From JABCPE02 sp963530615 (GTDB lineage Bacteria > Bacteroidota > Bacteroidia > Flavobacteriales > Weeksellaceae), in assembly GCA_963530615.1 (NCBI GenBank), contig CAUSDX010000001.1, forward strand, positions 1 through 64,000: a stretch of DNA of 64,000 nucleotides, written 5' to 3'. Position 1 is the first letter of the stretch; the number at the start of each line of letters is the position of its first letter. The notes beneath the pieces are model-generated. The model did no database searches, was not told the DNA's origin, and was given only the letters and a program-made list of their open reading frames with translations. Positions 25,569-33,734 of this stretch are shown here, piece by piece. A program made the position numbers and the translations under genes.

Positions 25569-27164
25569 ATGGAAAAAATTAGACAATATTTAGAAAAACA
25601 CGGTATTAAAGGGGTAAAAGAAATTATCTATAACCCTACTTATGAGCAGCTTTTTCAAGCAGAAATATCTTCTGAAAATCAAGGATTTGAAAAAGGAATT
25701 TTAACTAAATCTGGAGCTATCGCTGTAAAAACTGGTATTTTTACAGGGCGTTCCCCAAAAGATAGATTTATTGTAAAAGACCAAACTACTGAAAATACCA
25801 TTTGGTGGGATGGGAAAATCAACCTCCCTACTACTCCTGAGATTTTTTCTAATCTAAAAACTCTCATTACAGATTCTTTTGAAAACAAAAAACTTTATGT
25901 AGTAGACACTTTTTGTGGAACTAATCCTGATACAAGGCTAAAAGTAAGATTTGTAATGGAAGTCGCTTGGCAAGCTCATTTCGTTACGAATATGTTTATT
26001 CGCCCTTCTCATTATGATTTAGAACATTACGGAGAACCCGATTTCTTAGTCATCAATGGTTCAAAAATAACCAATCCTAATTGGAAAGAACAAGGCTTAA
26101 ACTCTGAAAATTTTGTGATGTTCAACCTTACCGAGAAAATTCAAATCATCGGTGGAACTTGGTATGGTGGTGAAATGAAAAAAGGAATGTTCTCCATCAT
26201 GAATTATTATCTACCTCTAAAAGGTATGGCTTCTATGCACTGCTCTGCCAATGTAGGAGAAAAAGGAGATGTTGCTGTATTCTTTGGACTTTCTGGAACG
26301 GGAAAAACTACCCTTTCTGCCGATCCTAAAAGATACCTCATCGGTGATGACGAACATGGGTGGGATGACAATGGTGTATTCAACTATGAAGGAGGTTGTT
26401 ATGCCAAAGTAATAGATCTCTCAGCAGAAAAAGAACCTGATATTTTCGGAGCAATCAAGAGAGATGCCTTATTAGAAAATGTAATCGTAGATGAGCAAGG
26501 AAATGTGGATTATCTAAATAGTTCTATTACTGAAAACACTAGAGTTTCCTATCCTATTTATCATATTAATAAAATTGTTTTACCATCTAAAGCTGGACAT
26601 GCAAAAAAAATAATTTATCTTTCAGCCGATGCCTTTGGGGTATTACCTCCTGTTTCTATTCTAACGGATGAACAAGCTCAATACCACTTCCTTTGCGGAT
26701 ATACCTCTAAAATGGCAGGAACAGAGAGAGGAGTAACAGAACCTCAGCCTTCGTTCTCTCCCGCTTTTGGCGAAGCGTTTTTAACTCTTCACCCTACCAT
26801 GTATTCCAAAACTTTGGTTTCAAAAATGAAAGAACATGGAGCAAAAGCATACTTGGTAAATACAGGTTGGAACGGAACAGGTAAAAGAATCTCACTAAAG
26901 GATACTAGAGCAATCATTGATGCAATTTTAGATGGATCTATTGATAATGTTCAGACCGATACTATACCTATCTTGAACTTAACCTTCCCTAAAACATTAC
27001 CAAATGTCCCTACGGAAATCCTCGATCCAAGAAATACCTATTCGGATATTTCTATTTGGGAAGAAAAAGCTAAGGATTTAGCAAAAAAATACATCCAATA
27101 TTTTGAACAATACACAGACTCTCAAGAAGGTAAAAACTTAGCGAAAGCGGGTCCTCAACTGTAA
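25569..27164 (+). CDS. pckA: Phosphoenolpyruvate carboxykinase (ATP)
   Basis: The 531-residue enzyme contains TGIFTGRSPKDRFIV, the kinase-1a loop GLSGTGKTTLSADP, the metal site IGDDEHGWDDNGVFN and the C-terminal NTGWNGTGKRISLKDTRAI. It converts oxaloacetate and ATP to phosphoenolpyruvate, the first committed step of gluconeogenesis, which fits the class 1 fructose-bisphosphatase at 61.2 kb. Length and start match the family. It ends at a shared convergent terminator with yebC. Confidence 0.97.
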   Translation: MEKIRQYLEKHGIKGVKEIIYNPTYEQLFQAEISSENQGFEKGILTKSGAIAVKTGIFTGRSPKDRFIVKDQTTENTIWWDGKINLPTTPEIFSNLKTLITDSFENKKLYVVDTFCGTNPDTRLKVRFVMEVAWQAHFVTNMFIRPSHYDLEHYGEPDFLVINGSKITNPNWKEQGLNSENFVMFNLTEKIQIIGGTWYGGEMKKGMFSIMNYYLPLKGMASMHCSANVGEKGDVAVFFGLSGTGKTTLSADPKRYLIGDDEHGWDDNGVFNYEGGCYAKVIDLSAEKEPDIFGAIKRDALLENVIVDEQGNVDYLNSSITENTRVSYPIYHINKIVLPSKAGHAKKIIYLSADAFGVLPPVSILTDEQAQYHFLCGYTSKMAGTERGVTEPQPSFSPAFGEAFLTLHPTMYSKTLVSKMKEHGAKAYLVNTGWNGTGKRISLKDTRAIIDAILDGSIDNVQTDTIPILNLTFPKTLPNVPTEILDPRNTYSDISIWEEKAKDLAKKYIQYFEQYTDSQEGKNLAKAGPQL

Positions 27165-27183
27165 TTTGTTTACAATTTTAACA

Positions 27184-27218
27184 AAAATAAATCCCTCAAA
27201 AATTGAGGGATTTATTTT
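27184..27218. terminator. Convergent terminator between pckA and yebC
   Basis: A 15-bp stem (AAATCCCTCAA/TTGAGGGATTT core) is flanked by A-runs and T-runs in both directions. The YebC stop codon lies in the edge of the right arm. Confidence 0.8.
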
Positions 27219-27957
27219 ATAATTTATTCATCAACTCTTCTGTTATTTCCATATTATGATAAACATTCTGCACATCATCATCTTCCTCAAATCTTTCTAA
27301 CATCTTCATATTTGCCTTAAATTGTTCTTCATTTACCTCTTTCATATTGTTTGGAATTCTTTGTAATTCAGCACTTTTGGCTTCTATACCTAACTCATCT
27401 AATTTATGAGAAAGAGACCCAAAATCCTCAAACGCCGTAGTAATCATTACCTCTTCGTCATCGCTATCTATTTCTTCTGCTCCGCCATCTATCATTTCCA
27501 TTTCAAAATCATCCCATGATATCTGAATCGCATTTTTATCCAAAGTAAAAATACCTTTTCTATCAAAAATAAATGCTAATTCTCCATTTTTCCCTAAATT
27601 CCCATCAAATTTATTAAAAATAGCTCTTACATTTGCTACTGTTCTCGTTGGATTATTTGTTGTACATTCTACAAAAAATGCAACTCCACCTTGCCCATAT
27701 CCTTCATAAGTTATTTCTTCATAATTTTCTGCATCAGCCCCACTTGCTTTTTTAATCGCTCTATCCACATTATCTTTCGGCATATTTGCTCCTTTAGCAT
27801 TTTGTATACATCTTCTTAATGCAGGATTTGAATCAGGGTCTGACCCTCCATTTTTTACAGCTAATGCAATTTCTTTTCCTATTTTAGAAAAAGTTTTTGC
27901 CATTTTATCCCAACGAGCCATTTTGGAGGCTTTTCTATACTCAAATGCACGTCCCAT
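27217..27957 (-). CDS. YebC/PmpR family protein (TACO1-like)
   Basis: The 246-residue protein begins MGRAFEYRKASKMARWDKMA with KTFSKIGKEIALAVKNGG, PALRRCIQNAKGANMPKDNV and ITYEGYGQGGVAFFVECTTN, all YebC family signatures. Members are described as DNA-binding regulators and, more recently, as translation factors that act at difficult sequences; which applies here is open. A -7 box TATTTTTG is at 27984-27991. Confidence 0.93.
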   Translation of the reverse strand: MGRAFEYRKASKMARWDKMAKTFSKIGKEIALAVKNGGSDPDSNPALRRCIQNAKGANMPKDNVDRAIKKASGADAENYEEITYEGYGQGGVAFFVECTTNNPTRTVANVRAIFNKFDGNLGKNGELAFIFDRKGIFTLDKNAIQISWDDFEMEMIDGGAEEIDSDDEEVMITTAFEDFGSLSHKLDELGIEAKSAELQRIPNNMKEVNEEQFKANMKMLERFEEDDDVQNVYHNMEITEELMNKL

Positions 27958-28009
27958 ATATTATTTATTTTTTATTTACAATACAAAAATAAACATTTCT
28001 ATCAACAAA

Positions 28010-28042
28010 AAACACCCTTTGATGAAAAGGGTGTTTATTTTT
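28010..28042 (-). terminator. Terminator of the OmpA gene
   Basis: An 11-bp stem (AAACACCCTTT/AAAGGGTGTTT at 28010-28020 and 28026-28036) lies below the OmpA stop and is flanked by T-rich sequence on both strands. Confidence 0.7.
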
Positions 28043-28058
28043 TATTAGAAAATTTTAA

Positions 28059-29483
28059 TTATTTTCTTTTTGTTGCTGTTTTCTTTTTAACAACTTTCTT
28101 CTGTACTACAGGAAGATCAGATTTTTGAAGTGCATCAAAAGCATCTTTATCGATAGCTTGAACAACTACTTTTCTATCTTTTTCTCTCTCTGCATTAGAA
28201 GCATCTACTGGAACTACTGCCTCTCTTGAACCTACCCCTGTAGATTTCAATTGATGTTCATTAACACCTCTTGCTTCAAGAGCTTTCACTACAGCTGCTG
28301 CTCTCTCTCTTGATAATCTCAAGTTGAATGACTCTTTACCTCTCTTATCAGTATGACCTGTTACTAAGAACTGACCTCCATTAGAAGATTTTATAATTTC
28401 TGCTGCTTGATCCAATTTAACATTAGAAGCAGAAGTCAATGTTGCTTTAGCAAAATCAAATGTAATACCCTGTAATGCTCCTGTAGCTTCTCTTGCAAAT
28501 TCTTCAGCTGGTTTCGGGCATCCATTATATTCAGGAAGACCTGGAACAGTAGGACAAGCATCATCTTTATCTAAAATACCATCTCCATCCGTATCTGGCC
28601 AAGGACATCCGTTATTTTCTTTTGGACCTACAACCTCTGGACAAGCATCATCTTTATCTAAAATACCATCTCCATCCGTATCTGGCCAAGGACATCCGTT
28701 ATTTTCTTTTGGACCTGCAACCTCTGGACAAGCATCATCTTTATCTAAAATGCCATCTCCATCTGTATCTGGCCAAGGACATCCATCATTTTCTTTTGGA
28801 CCTGGAACTTCTGGACAAAGATCATCTTTATCAAGAACGCCATCTTTATCTCTATCTCTATTACCAAATCTGAAGTTGATAGTAGCAGAAGACTGCCAGA
28901 AATCAGAAATTGTAGTTCTTTCAGTAGGAGTTCCTACATATTCTTGAAGGACACCAATACCGAAATTTTTAGTAATCCAAAAATTAACACCAACACCTCC
29001 ATTTACTGCGAAATGGTTAGCACCGATATTCTTACCTTTGTTATCCACAGCATTCGCTTGATTTCTATAATCATGTCTTAAATAATTAGCTCCTGCTCTA
29101 ACATAAGGATCCAACCAAGACTCTTCATTCCATAGACCATTAAATTTGAATTGAAGACCAAGACCTGTCATTAAGAAGAATTCTTTGTCCATTCCAATTC
29201 TCTTATTATCCACATTACCTACTGATGTTTGCCAATCCACTACGAAAAACTTATTTAAGTTTCTAGCAACAGTCAATTTAGATAATGGTGGAGTAATTGT
29301 ATAATTATTAAGAGTAAATGTTTCTCCTGGATAAGAAAAAGGCTTAAATGTACTCTTAATAGCTGCGTGATTAACTCCATGAGCTCCTACTCCTATCAAC
29401 CACTTATTAGTAGTCGTTTGAGCAGACACAGTCGTAGCAGCAGTAACTGCCAACGCCGTGATTCCTAATCTTAGATTTTTCAT
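28059..29483 (-). CDS. OmpA family protein with thrombospondin type 3 repeats
   Basis: The 474-residue protein has a signal peptide (about 1-22, ending VSAQT), an eight-stranded-barrel-like N-terminal half, a calcium-binding thrombospondin type 3 region (about 215-330) with repeated DTDGDGILDKDDACPEV and GCPWPDT units, and a C-terminal OmpA domain (FDFAKATLTSASNVKL, GHTDKRGKESFNLRLSRERA) that binds peptidoglycan. A lysine-rich tail ends it. Such proteins are major outer membrane proteins in this phylum. The promoter at 29516-29548 fits high expression. Three of the calcium-binding units are near-identical 87-base repeats. Confidence 0.92.
   Translation of the reverse strand: MKNLRLGITALAVTAATTVSAQTTTNKWLIGVGAHGVNHAAIKSTFKPFSYPGETFTLNNYTITPPLSKLTVARNLNKFFVVDWQTSVGNVDNKRIGMDKEFFLMTGLGLQFKFNGLWNEESWLDPYVRAGANYLRHDYRNQANAVDNKGKNIGANHFAVNGGVGVNFWITKNFGIGVLQEYVGTPTERTTISDFWQSSATINFRFGNRDRDKDGVLDKDDLCPEVPGPKENDGCPWPDTDGDGILDKDDACPEVAGPKENNGCPWPDTDGDGILDKDDACPEVVGPKENNGCPWPDTDGDGILDKDDACPTVPGLPEYNGCPKPAEEFAREATGALQGITFDFAKATLTSASNVKLDQAAEIIKSSNGGQFLVTGHTDKRGKESFNLRLSRERAAAVVKALEARGVNEHQLKSTGVGSREAVVPVDASNAEREKDRKVVVQAIDKDAFDALQKSDLPVVQKKVVKKKTATKRK
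28560..28816 (-). repeat. 87-base tandem repeat encoding thrombospondin type 3 units
   Basis: Three head-to-tail copies of an 87-base unit (29 codons, PEV.GPKEN.GCPWPDTDGD and following) differ at only a few bases, which suggests recent duplication or gene conversion inside the gene. Confidence 0.8.
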
Positions 29484-29515
29484 AGAATGAAATTATAATT
29501 TAATAAACTTATTCG

Positions 29516-29548
29516 CAAAAATAATAATAAATATTTTAACTGACCAAA
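29516..29548 (-). promoter_or_regulatory. Promoter of the OmpA gene
   Basis: TTTG (29545-29548), a 21-base spacer and TATTTTTG (29516-29523) on the minus strand match the consensus, 32 bases before the ATG. Confidence 0.65.
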
Positions 29549-29553
29549 AAACA

Positions 29554-30012
29554 TTAATATTTTTTCATTATTCTATCTAAACTCCTTTTATTTTCTCTCT
29601 CTTTTATTGTTTCTCTCTTATCATATAATTTTTTACCTCGTGCTAACGCGATAAGCAATTTTGCTTTACCATGAGCATTGATATAAAGTTTAAGAGGGAT
29701 TATGGTATTTCCTACATCTTTTACTCTTTTTTCTAATTTATTAAGTTCTTGTTTGTGAAGCAGAAGTTTCCGTTCTCTCTTTACTTTATGATTATAAAAT
29801 GTTCCAAACTTATACTCCTCTATACTCATATTTATCACATATAGTTCTTCTCTAACAAATTCACAAAAACTCTCCGCAATAGATGCTTTAGACATACGAA
29901 TAGACTTTATCTCTGTCCCCGTAAGCATTATACCCGCTTCATATTCTTCTAAAATTTCATACTCAAATCTAGCTCTTTTATTTAATATGTTGATTTTATT
30001 TGCTGGTCTCAT
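29554..30012 (-). CDS. smpB: SsrA-binding protein SmpB
   Basis: The 152-residue protein has the SmpB signatures NKRARFEYEILEEYEAGIML, TGTEIKSIRMSKASIAESFC and the C-terminal KRETIKERENKRSLDRIMKKY. SmpB delivers tmRNA to stalled ribosomes. The tmRNA gene itself is not in the window. The gene lies alone, its upstream region shared with the divergent ABC-F gene. Confidence 0.97.
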   Translation of the reverse strand: MRPANKINILNKRARFEYEILEEYEAGIMLTGTEIKSIRMSKASIAESFCEFVREELYVINMSIEEYKFGTFYNHKVKRERKLLLHKQELNKLEKRVKDVGNTIIPLKLYINAHGKAKLLIALARGKKLYDKRETIKERENKRSLDRIMKKY

Positions 30013-30084
30013 TCTTCTACTATTTATAACTTTTTCCTTTCCAAAATACTTATCTTTAAAGTCTATATAATAAAATAATATTTG

Positions 30085-30092
30085 TATTTTTG
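30085..30092 (+). promoter_or_regulatory. -7 promoter element of the ABC-F gene
   Basis: TATTTTTG matches TAnnTTTG. Its last three bases form a TTG in frame with the gene, which makes a false upstream start (30090). The true ATG is at 30123, 30 bases further. Confidence 0.5.
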
Positions 30093-30122
30093 CGACAAAT
30101 TTACAGAAATAACAATAAATAT

Positions 30123-31748
30123 ATGCTAACGGTATCTAATTTATCATTACAATTTGGAAAAAGAGTTCTCTTCGATGAAGTAAATATCATGTTTACTAAA
30201 GGAAATTGCTACGGAATCATCGGAGCAAATGGTGCTGGAAAATCTACTTTTCTAAAAATCTTAACAGGCAAACAAGAGCCTACTACAGGAAATGTGAGCC
30301 TTGAGCCAGGAAAAAGAATGTCCGTATTAGAGCAAGATCACTTTGCTTATGACCAATATACTGTTATTGAAACCGTTTTAAGAGGGAATAAAAAATTATT
30401 TGAAATTAAGGAAGAGATGGACGCTCTCTATGCGAAACCAGACTTTTCTGATGAAGACGGAATAAAAGCAGGAGAATTAGGCGTAATATATGATGAAATG
30501 GGTGGATGGAATGCCGAATCTGATGCACAAACAATGCTCTCTAATGTCGGCATTAAAGATGACATGCATTGGCAAATGATGTCTGAATTAGAGAATAAAG
30601 ACAAAGTAAAAGTCCTTCTTGCTCAGGCTCTCTTTGGTAATCCTGATGTACTTATTTTAGACGAACCTACCAATGACCTAGATATTGACACTATCGCTTG
30701 GTTAGAAGATTTCTTAGCCGATTATGAAAATACGGTAATTGTAGTATCTCACGACCGACACTTCTTAGATGCTGTCTGTACTCACATCGGAGATTTAGAT
30801 TATTCTAAGCTTAATCTCTATACAGGGAATTATTCATTCTGGTATCAAGCTTCTCAATTGGCTACAAGACAAAGACAACAAGCTAACAAAAAAGCTGAAG
30901 AAAAGAAAAAAGAGTTACAAGAGTTTATCTCTCGTTTTAGCTCCAATGTAGCAAAAGCTAAACAAGCTACCGCAAGAAAAAAAATGTTGGATAAACTTAA
31001 CATTGAAGAGATTAAACCTACTTCAAGAAGATACCCTGCTATTATCTGGGAAATGGATAGAGAGGCTGGCGACCAGATTTTAGAAATCAAGAACTTACAA
31101 ATCATCAAAGATGGGGAAACTCTACTCTCTGATGGAAATCTAAATCTCAAGAAAGGAGATAAAGTTGCTGTAATCTCTAAAAACTCTTTAGCAGTAACAG
31201 AATTTTTCCAAGTAATCTCTGGAAATACTACTCCGAATAACGGCGAATACAAATGGGGAGTAACAACTACTCAAAGTTACATGCCTCTTGACAATACAGA
31301 ATTCTTCCAAAATAAAGAATTAAATTTAGTAGATTGGTTGAGACAATTTACCAGAACAGACGAAGAAAGACATGAAGAGTTCGTCAGGGGATTCCTTGGA
31401 AGAATGCTCTTCTCTGGTGATGAAGCATTAAAATCATCCACCGTACTTTCAGGAGGGGAAAAAATGAGATGTATGTTTAGCCGAATGATGCTACAAAAAG
31501 CCAACATTCTATTATTAGATGAACCTACCAACCACTTAGATTTGGAAAGTATCACTGCACTGAACAACTCTCTTATTAACTTCAAAGGAAATATCCTTAT
31601 CTCATCCCATGACCATGAATTATTACAAACAGTATGTAACCGAGTGATAGAAATCACCCCCAAAGGTATTATTGATAGGGAAATGACTTATGATGAATAT
31701 TTAGCTGATAAAAAAGTAAAAGAATTAAGAGAACAAATGTATAATTAA
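30123..31748 (+). CDS. ABC-F family ATPase with one degenerate ATP site
   Basis: The protein (541 residues from 30123, MLTVSNLSLQFGKRVLF) has two ABC domains and an ABC-F linker rich in Lys and Glu. Domain 1 has an intact Walker A (GANGAGKST) and Walker B (VLILDEPTNDLD) but its signature is SELENKDKVK instead of LSGGE. Domain 2 has an intact signature (VLSGGEKMRCM) and Walker B (LLLDEPTNHLD) but its Walker A is replaced by ISKNSLAVTEFF. Thus one composite ATP site is intact and the other is lost. ABC-F proteins act on the ribosome E site; the upstream TTG start at 30090 lies in the promoter. Confidence 0.88.
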   Translation: MLTVSNLSLQFGKRVLFDEVNIMFTKGNCYGIIGANGAGKSTFLKILTGKQEPTTGNVSLEPGKRMSVLEQDHFAYDQYTVIETVLRGNKKLFEIKEEMDALYAKPDFSDEDGIKAGELGVIYDEMGGWNAESDAQTMLSNVGIKDDMHWQMMSELENKDKVKVLLAQALFGNPDVLILDEPTNDLDIDTIAWLEDFLADYENTVIVVSHDRHFLDAVCTHIGDLDYSKLNLYTGNYSFWYQASQLATRQRQQANKKAEEKKKELQEFISRFSSNVAKAKQATARKKMLDKLNIEEIKPTSRRYPAIIWEMDREAGDQILEIKNLQIIKDGETLLSDGNLNLKKGDKVAVISKNSLAVTEFFQVISGNTTPNNGEYKWGVTTTQSYMPLDNTEFFQNKELNLVDWLRQFTRTDEERHEEFVRGFLGRMLFSGDEALKSSTVLSGGEKMRCMFSRMMLQKANILLLDEPTNHLDLESITALNNSLINFKGNILISSHDHELLQTVCNRVIEITPKGIIDREMTYDEYLADKKVKELREQMYN

Positions 31749-31778
31749 ATTAAATGTATAACTAAAATTATTAAAATT

Positions 31779-32198
31779 ATGAGAAAATCATTATTAGCAA
31801 TTTTGACAATCGGACTAATGGTATCTTGTGGAACTAAAAATCCTCAAGTTAGTAAATTAGAAAAAGAAAAAGAACTTTTTGAATTAAATACAAAACTAAC
31901 TAAGTTAAAAATTGACTACGAAAAAGAAAAAGTAAAAACAAACGATTTAAGAAATAAGGCAGCTGCTATCAATACAAAAGCAAACTCTGTAACTACAGAT
32001 TTCAATACTTCAAGTGCTTCTACCACTGCTTCAGATGCGAAACAAACCATGAAAGTATTGAAAAGTACAGAAAAAACAAATAAAGACCTTGCTTCAAGTG
32101 AGAGAAAATTACAAAAACTTGAAAATAATATTGCAAAAATCCAAAATCGTTTAAATCAACTTAATCAACAAGTTGAAATCACTAATAAATACGAATAA
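31779..32198 (+). CDS. Lipoprotein with a coiled coil, function unknown
   Basis: A 139-residue protein starts with a lipoprotein signal (LTIGLMVSCGTK; Cys17). The mature part is almost entirely charged heptad-like sequence (SKLEKEKELFELNTKLTKLK and SERKLQKLENNIAKIQNRLN), so it is a probable periplasmic or surface coiled coil. A threonine/serine-rich stretch sits in the middle. I do not recognise a family. It starts 30 bases after the ABC-F gene and has a convergent terminator behind it. Confidence 0.75.
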   Translation: MRKSLLAILTIGLMVSCGTKNPQVSKLEKEKELFELNTKLTKLKIDYEKEKVKTNDLRNKAAAINTKANSVTTDFNTSSASTTASDAKQTMKVLKSTEKTNKDLASSERKLQKLENNIAKIQNRLNQLNQQVEITNKYE

Positions 32199-32200
32199 AC

Positions 32201-32228
32201 AAAAACAGCCTTTAATCAGGCTGTTTTT
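32201..32228. terminator. Convergent terminator between the lipoprotein gene and dtd
   Basis: An 11-bp perfect stem (AAAAACAGCCT/AGGCTGTTTTT) with a 6-base loop sits between the two converging stop codons and works in both directions. Confidence 0.85.
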
Positions 32229-32234
32229 CTCATT

Positions 32235-32684
32235 TTAAGATTTTGTTTTGCTATCCATCACTATCGTCACGGGACCATTATTTAGTAACTCTACTTTCAT
32301 ATCCGCCCCAAAAATTCCACTTTCTACCTTCAAACCAGAATTTTTTATAAGCTCTTTAAAATATTCAAATAAATCCACCGCCATTTCTGGTCTCGCTGCT
32401 TTGATGAAAGATGGACGATTTCCCTTCTTATATTCTGCCAATAAGGTAAATTGGCTAATACAAAGTACATCTCCATTTACATCCTTCACAGAAAGATTCA
32501 TCTTTCCTTCACTATCACTAAAAATCCTTAAATCCAAAATTTTCTTTGCTAACCATTCCGCATCACTTTTATCATCTCCTTCTTCCACTCCTACCAAAAG
32601 CATTAATCCCTGTTGAATTTGTCCTACAATCACTCTTTCAACTCTCACCGAAGCACAAGAAACTCTCTGAATCACTATTTTCAT
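32235..32684 (-). CDS. dtd: D-aminoacyl-tRNA deacylase
   Basis: The 149-residue protein shows MKIVIQRVSCASVRVERVIV, the catalytic-core motif SQFTLLAEYKKGNRPSFIKA and the C-terminal GIFGADMKVELLNNGPVTIV with the cross-subunit Gly-Pro pair. Dtd removes D-amino acids (and glycine mischarged on tRNA-Ala) from tRNA. It lies 12 bases after the Rieske-like lipoprotein gene and is probably cotranscribed with it. Confidence 0.96.
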   Translation of the reverse strand: MKIVIQRVSCASVRVERVIVGQIQQGLMLLVGVEEGDDKSDAEWLAKKILDLRIFSDSEGKMNLSVKDVNGDVLCISQFTLLAEYKKGNRPSFIKAARPEMAVDLFEYFKELIKNSGLKVESGIFGADMKVELLNNGPVTIVMDSKTKS

Positions 32685-32696
32685 TTTCTTAATTTT

Positions 32697-33143
32697 TTAA
32701 TATTGAATAAAAATCATATTTGTCGCAGGATTGTAAGAACAATTATAAGTCTTAGGAGGCAATCCGCTTCCTTTTATTGGAGTTCCATCTTGTAAAATCC
32801 ATTCAGCTCCATCACTTGGACAAACAATTTTAAAGTTATCCCTAACCTCCAAGGTAGAATTTTCATTAGGGCAAATATGTGGTGCATTTCGGTCATATGC
32901 TTTATAGCCCGTTGCTGTTTTCACTAAAATAAGCCCACGGGTACCACTTTGTTGCTCATTGATATAAATCCAACCATTATTGATATTAAGTCTATTAGCA
33001 TAAGCTGGTAAATTTAGATTCAACCGCACATTAATAGGCTGTTCAGGGAAGCAACTCACTGTATCCTCTCTACTACCACAAGCCTCATTCATCATTATGA
33101 CTAAAAAAATGCCCAAACTTTTTAATAATGTTTTTATTTTCAT
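32697..33143 (-). CDS. Rieske-fold-like lipoprotein lacking the cluster histidines
   Basis: From the ATG at 33143 (MKIKTLLKSLGIFLVIMM) the 148-residue protein has a lipoprotein signal ending MNEACGS and then an all-beta sequence that resembles a Rieske domain (YDRNAPHICPNENSTLEV then FKIVCPSDGAEWILQDGTPI). A Rieske centre needs C-x-H and C-x-x-H; here the spots read C-P-N and C-P-S-D, so both histidines are absent and a [2Fe-2S] cluster is unlikely. The longer frame start at 33236 has no typical signal. Family assignment is tentative. Confidence 0.65.
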   Translation of the reverse strand: MKIKTLLKSLGIFLVIMMNEACGSREDTVSCFPEQPINVRLNLNLPAYANRLNINNGWIYINEQQSGTRGLILVKTATGYKAYDRNAPHICPNENSTLEVRDNFKIVCPSDGAEWILQDGTPIKGSGLPPKTYNCSYNPATNMIFIQY

Positions 33144-33160
33144 CTTAATAAAATTATTGT

Positions 33161-33176
33161 TATCTTTGCAAAAATT
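33161..33176. promoter_or_regulatory. Back-to-back -7 boxes of greA and the Rieske-like gene
   Basis: TATCTTTG (33161-33168, plus, towards greA) abuts CAAAAATT (33169-33176), which on the minus strand reads AATTTTTG, a seven-of-eight match for the divergent gene. The two promoters therefore share the same DNA and may exclude one another. Confidence 0.45.
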
Positions 33177-33195
33177 AATTAGAAACTTGATGTTA

Positions 33196-33222
33196 AGTAT
33201 CCGGCAAAGGTCGGATATTTTA
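33196..33222 (+). promoter_or_regulatory. Hairpin with a U-rich tail in the greA leader
   Basis: In the 80-base leader, TATCCG and CGGATA pair around CAAAGGT-type loop sequence and are followed by TTTTATT. This looks like an attenuator or a leader hairpin for greA; the role is not known. Confidence 0.35.
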
Positions 33223-33254
33223 TTATTATATAACAACTACAAATTAGAAAAATT

Positions 33255-33722
33255 ATGAATTATGTTACTAAAGAAGGTTTAGCAAAATTACAAGCTGAAC
33301 TAGAATATTTAGAATCCGTAGAAAGACCAAAAATCACCCAACAAATCGCTGAAGCAAGAGATAAAGGAGACCTTTCTGAGAATGCCGAATATGATGCAGC
33401 AAAAGAAGCTCAAGGGCTTTTGGAAATGAAAATTGCAAAATTGCAAGATACCATAGCTACTTCTAAAATCATAGAAGAAGACCAAATAGATACTTCCAAA
33501 GTTTCTATTTTAACGACGGTAAGACTAAAAAATAACACAACCAAAGCAGAACAAAAATTCACTTTGGTGCCTGACAATGAAAGTGATTTGAAACAAGGAA
33601 AAATCTCCGTAAATACCCCTATCGCCAAAGGGCTTTTAGGCAAGGCTGTGGGAGAAACCGCAGAAATTTCCTTACCAAATGGTAATAAACTCTCTTTTGA
33701 AGTTTTAGAAATCACCATTTAA
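33255..33722 (+). CDS. greA: Transcription elongation factor GreA
   Basis: The 155-residue protein has the GreA coiled-coil tip with acidic residues (ARDKGDLSENAEYDAAKEAQ) and the C-terminal FKBP-like domain (PIAKGLLGKAVGETAEI). GreA cleaves backtracked transcripts with RNA polymerase. It begins a probable operon greA-HIT-clpX (gaps 12 and 20 bases) and has its promoter at 33161 with a hairpin in the leader. Confidence 0.97.
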   Translation: MNYVTKEGLAKLQAELEYLESVERPKITQQIAEARDKGDLSENAEYDAAKEAQGLLEMKIAKLQDTIATSKIIEEDQIDTSKVSILTTVRLKNNTTKAEQKFTLVPDNESDLKQGKISVNTPIAKGLLGKAVGETAEISLPNGNKLSFEVLEITI

Positions 33723-33734
33723 TCCGAAAAATAT

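Noticed and set aside
28556..28816. Repeats in the OmpA gene considered as CRISPR or as a non-coding repeat
   Set aside because: They have no unique spacers and are in frame, encoding calcium-binding repeats.
28622..28947. Plus-strand repeat-rich frames opposite the OmpA gene
   Set aside because: They are shadows of the 87-base repeats; codon use and context support only the minus-strand gene.
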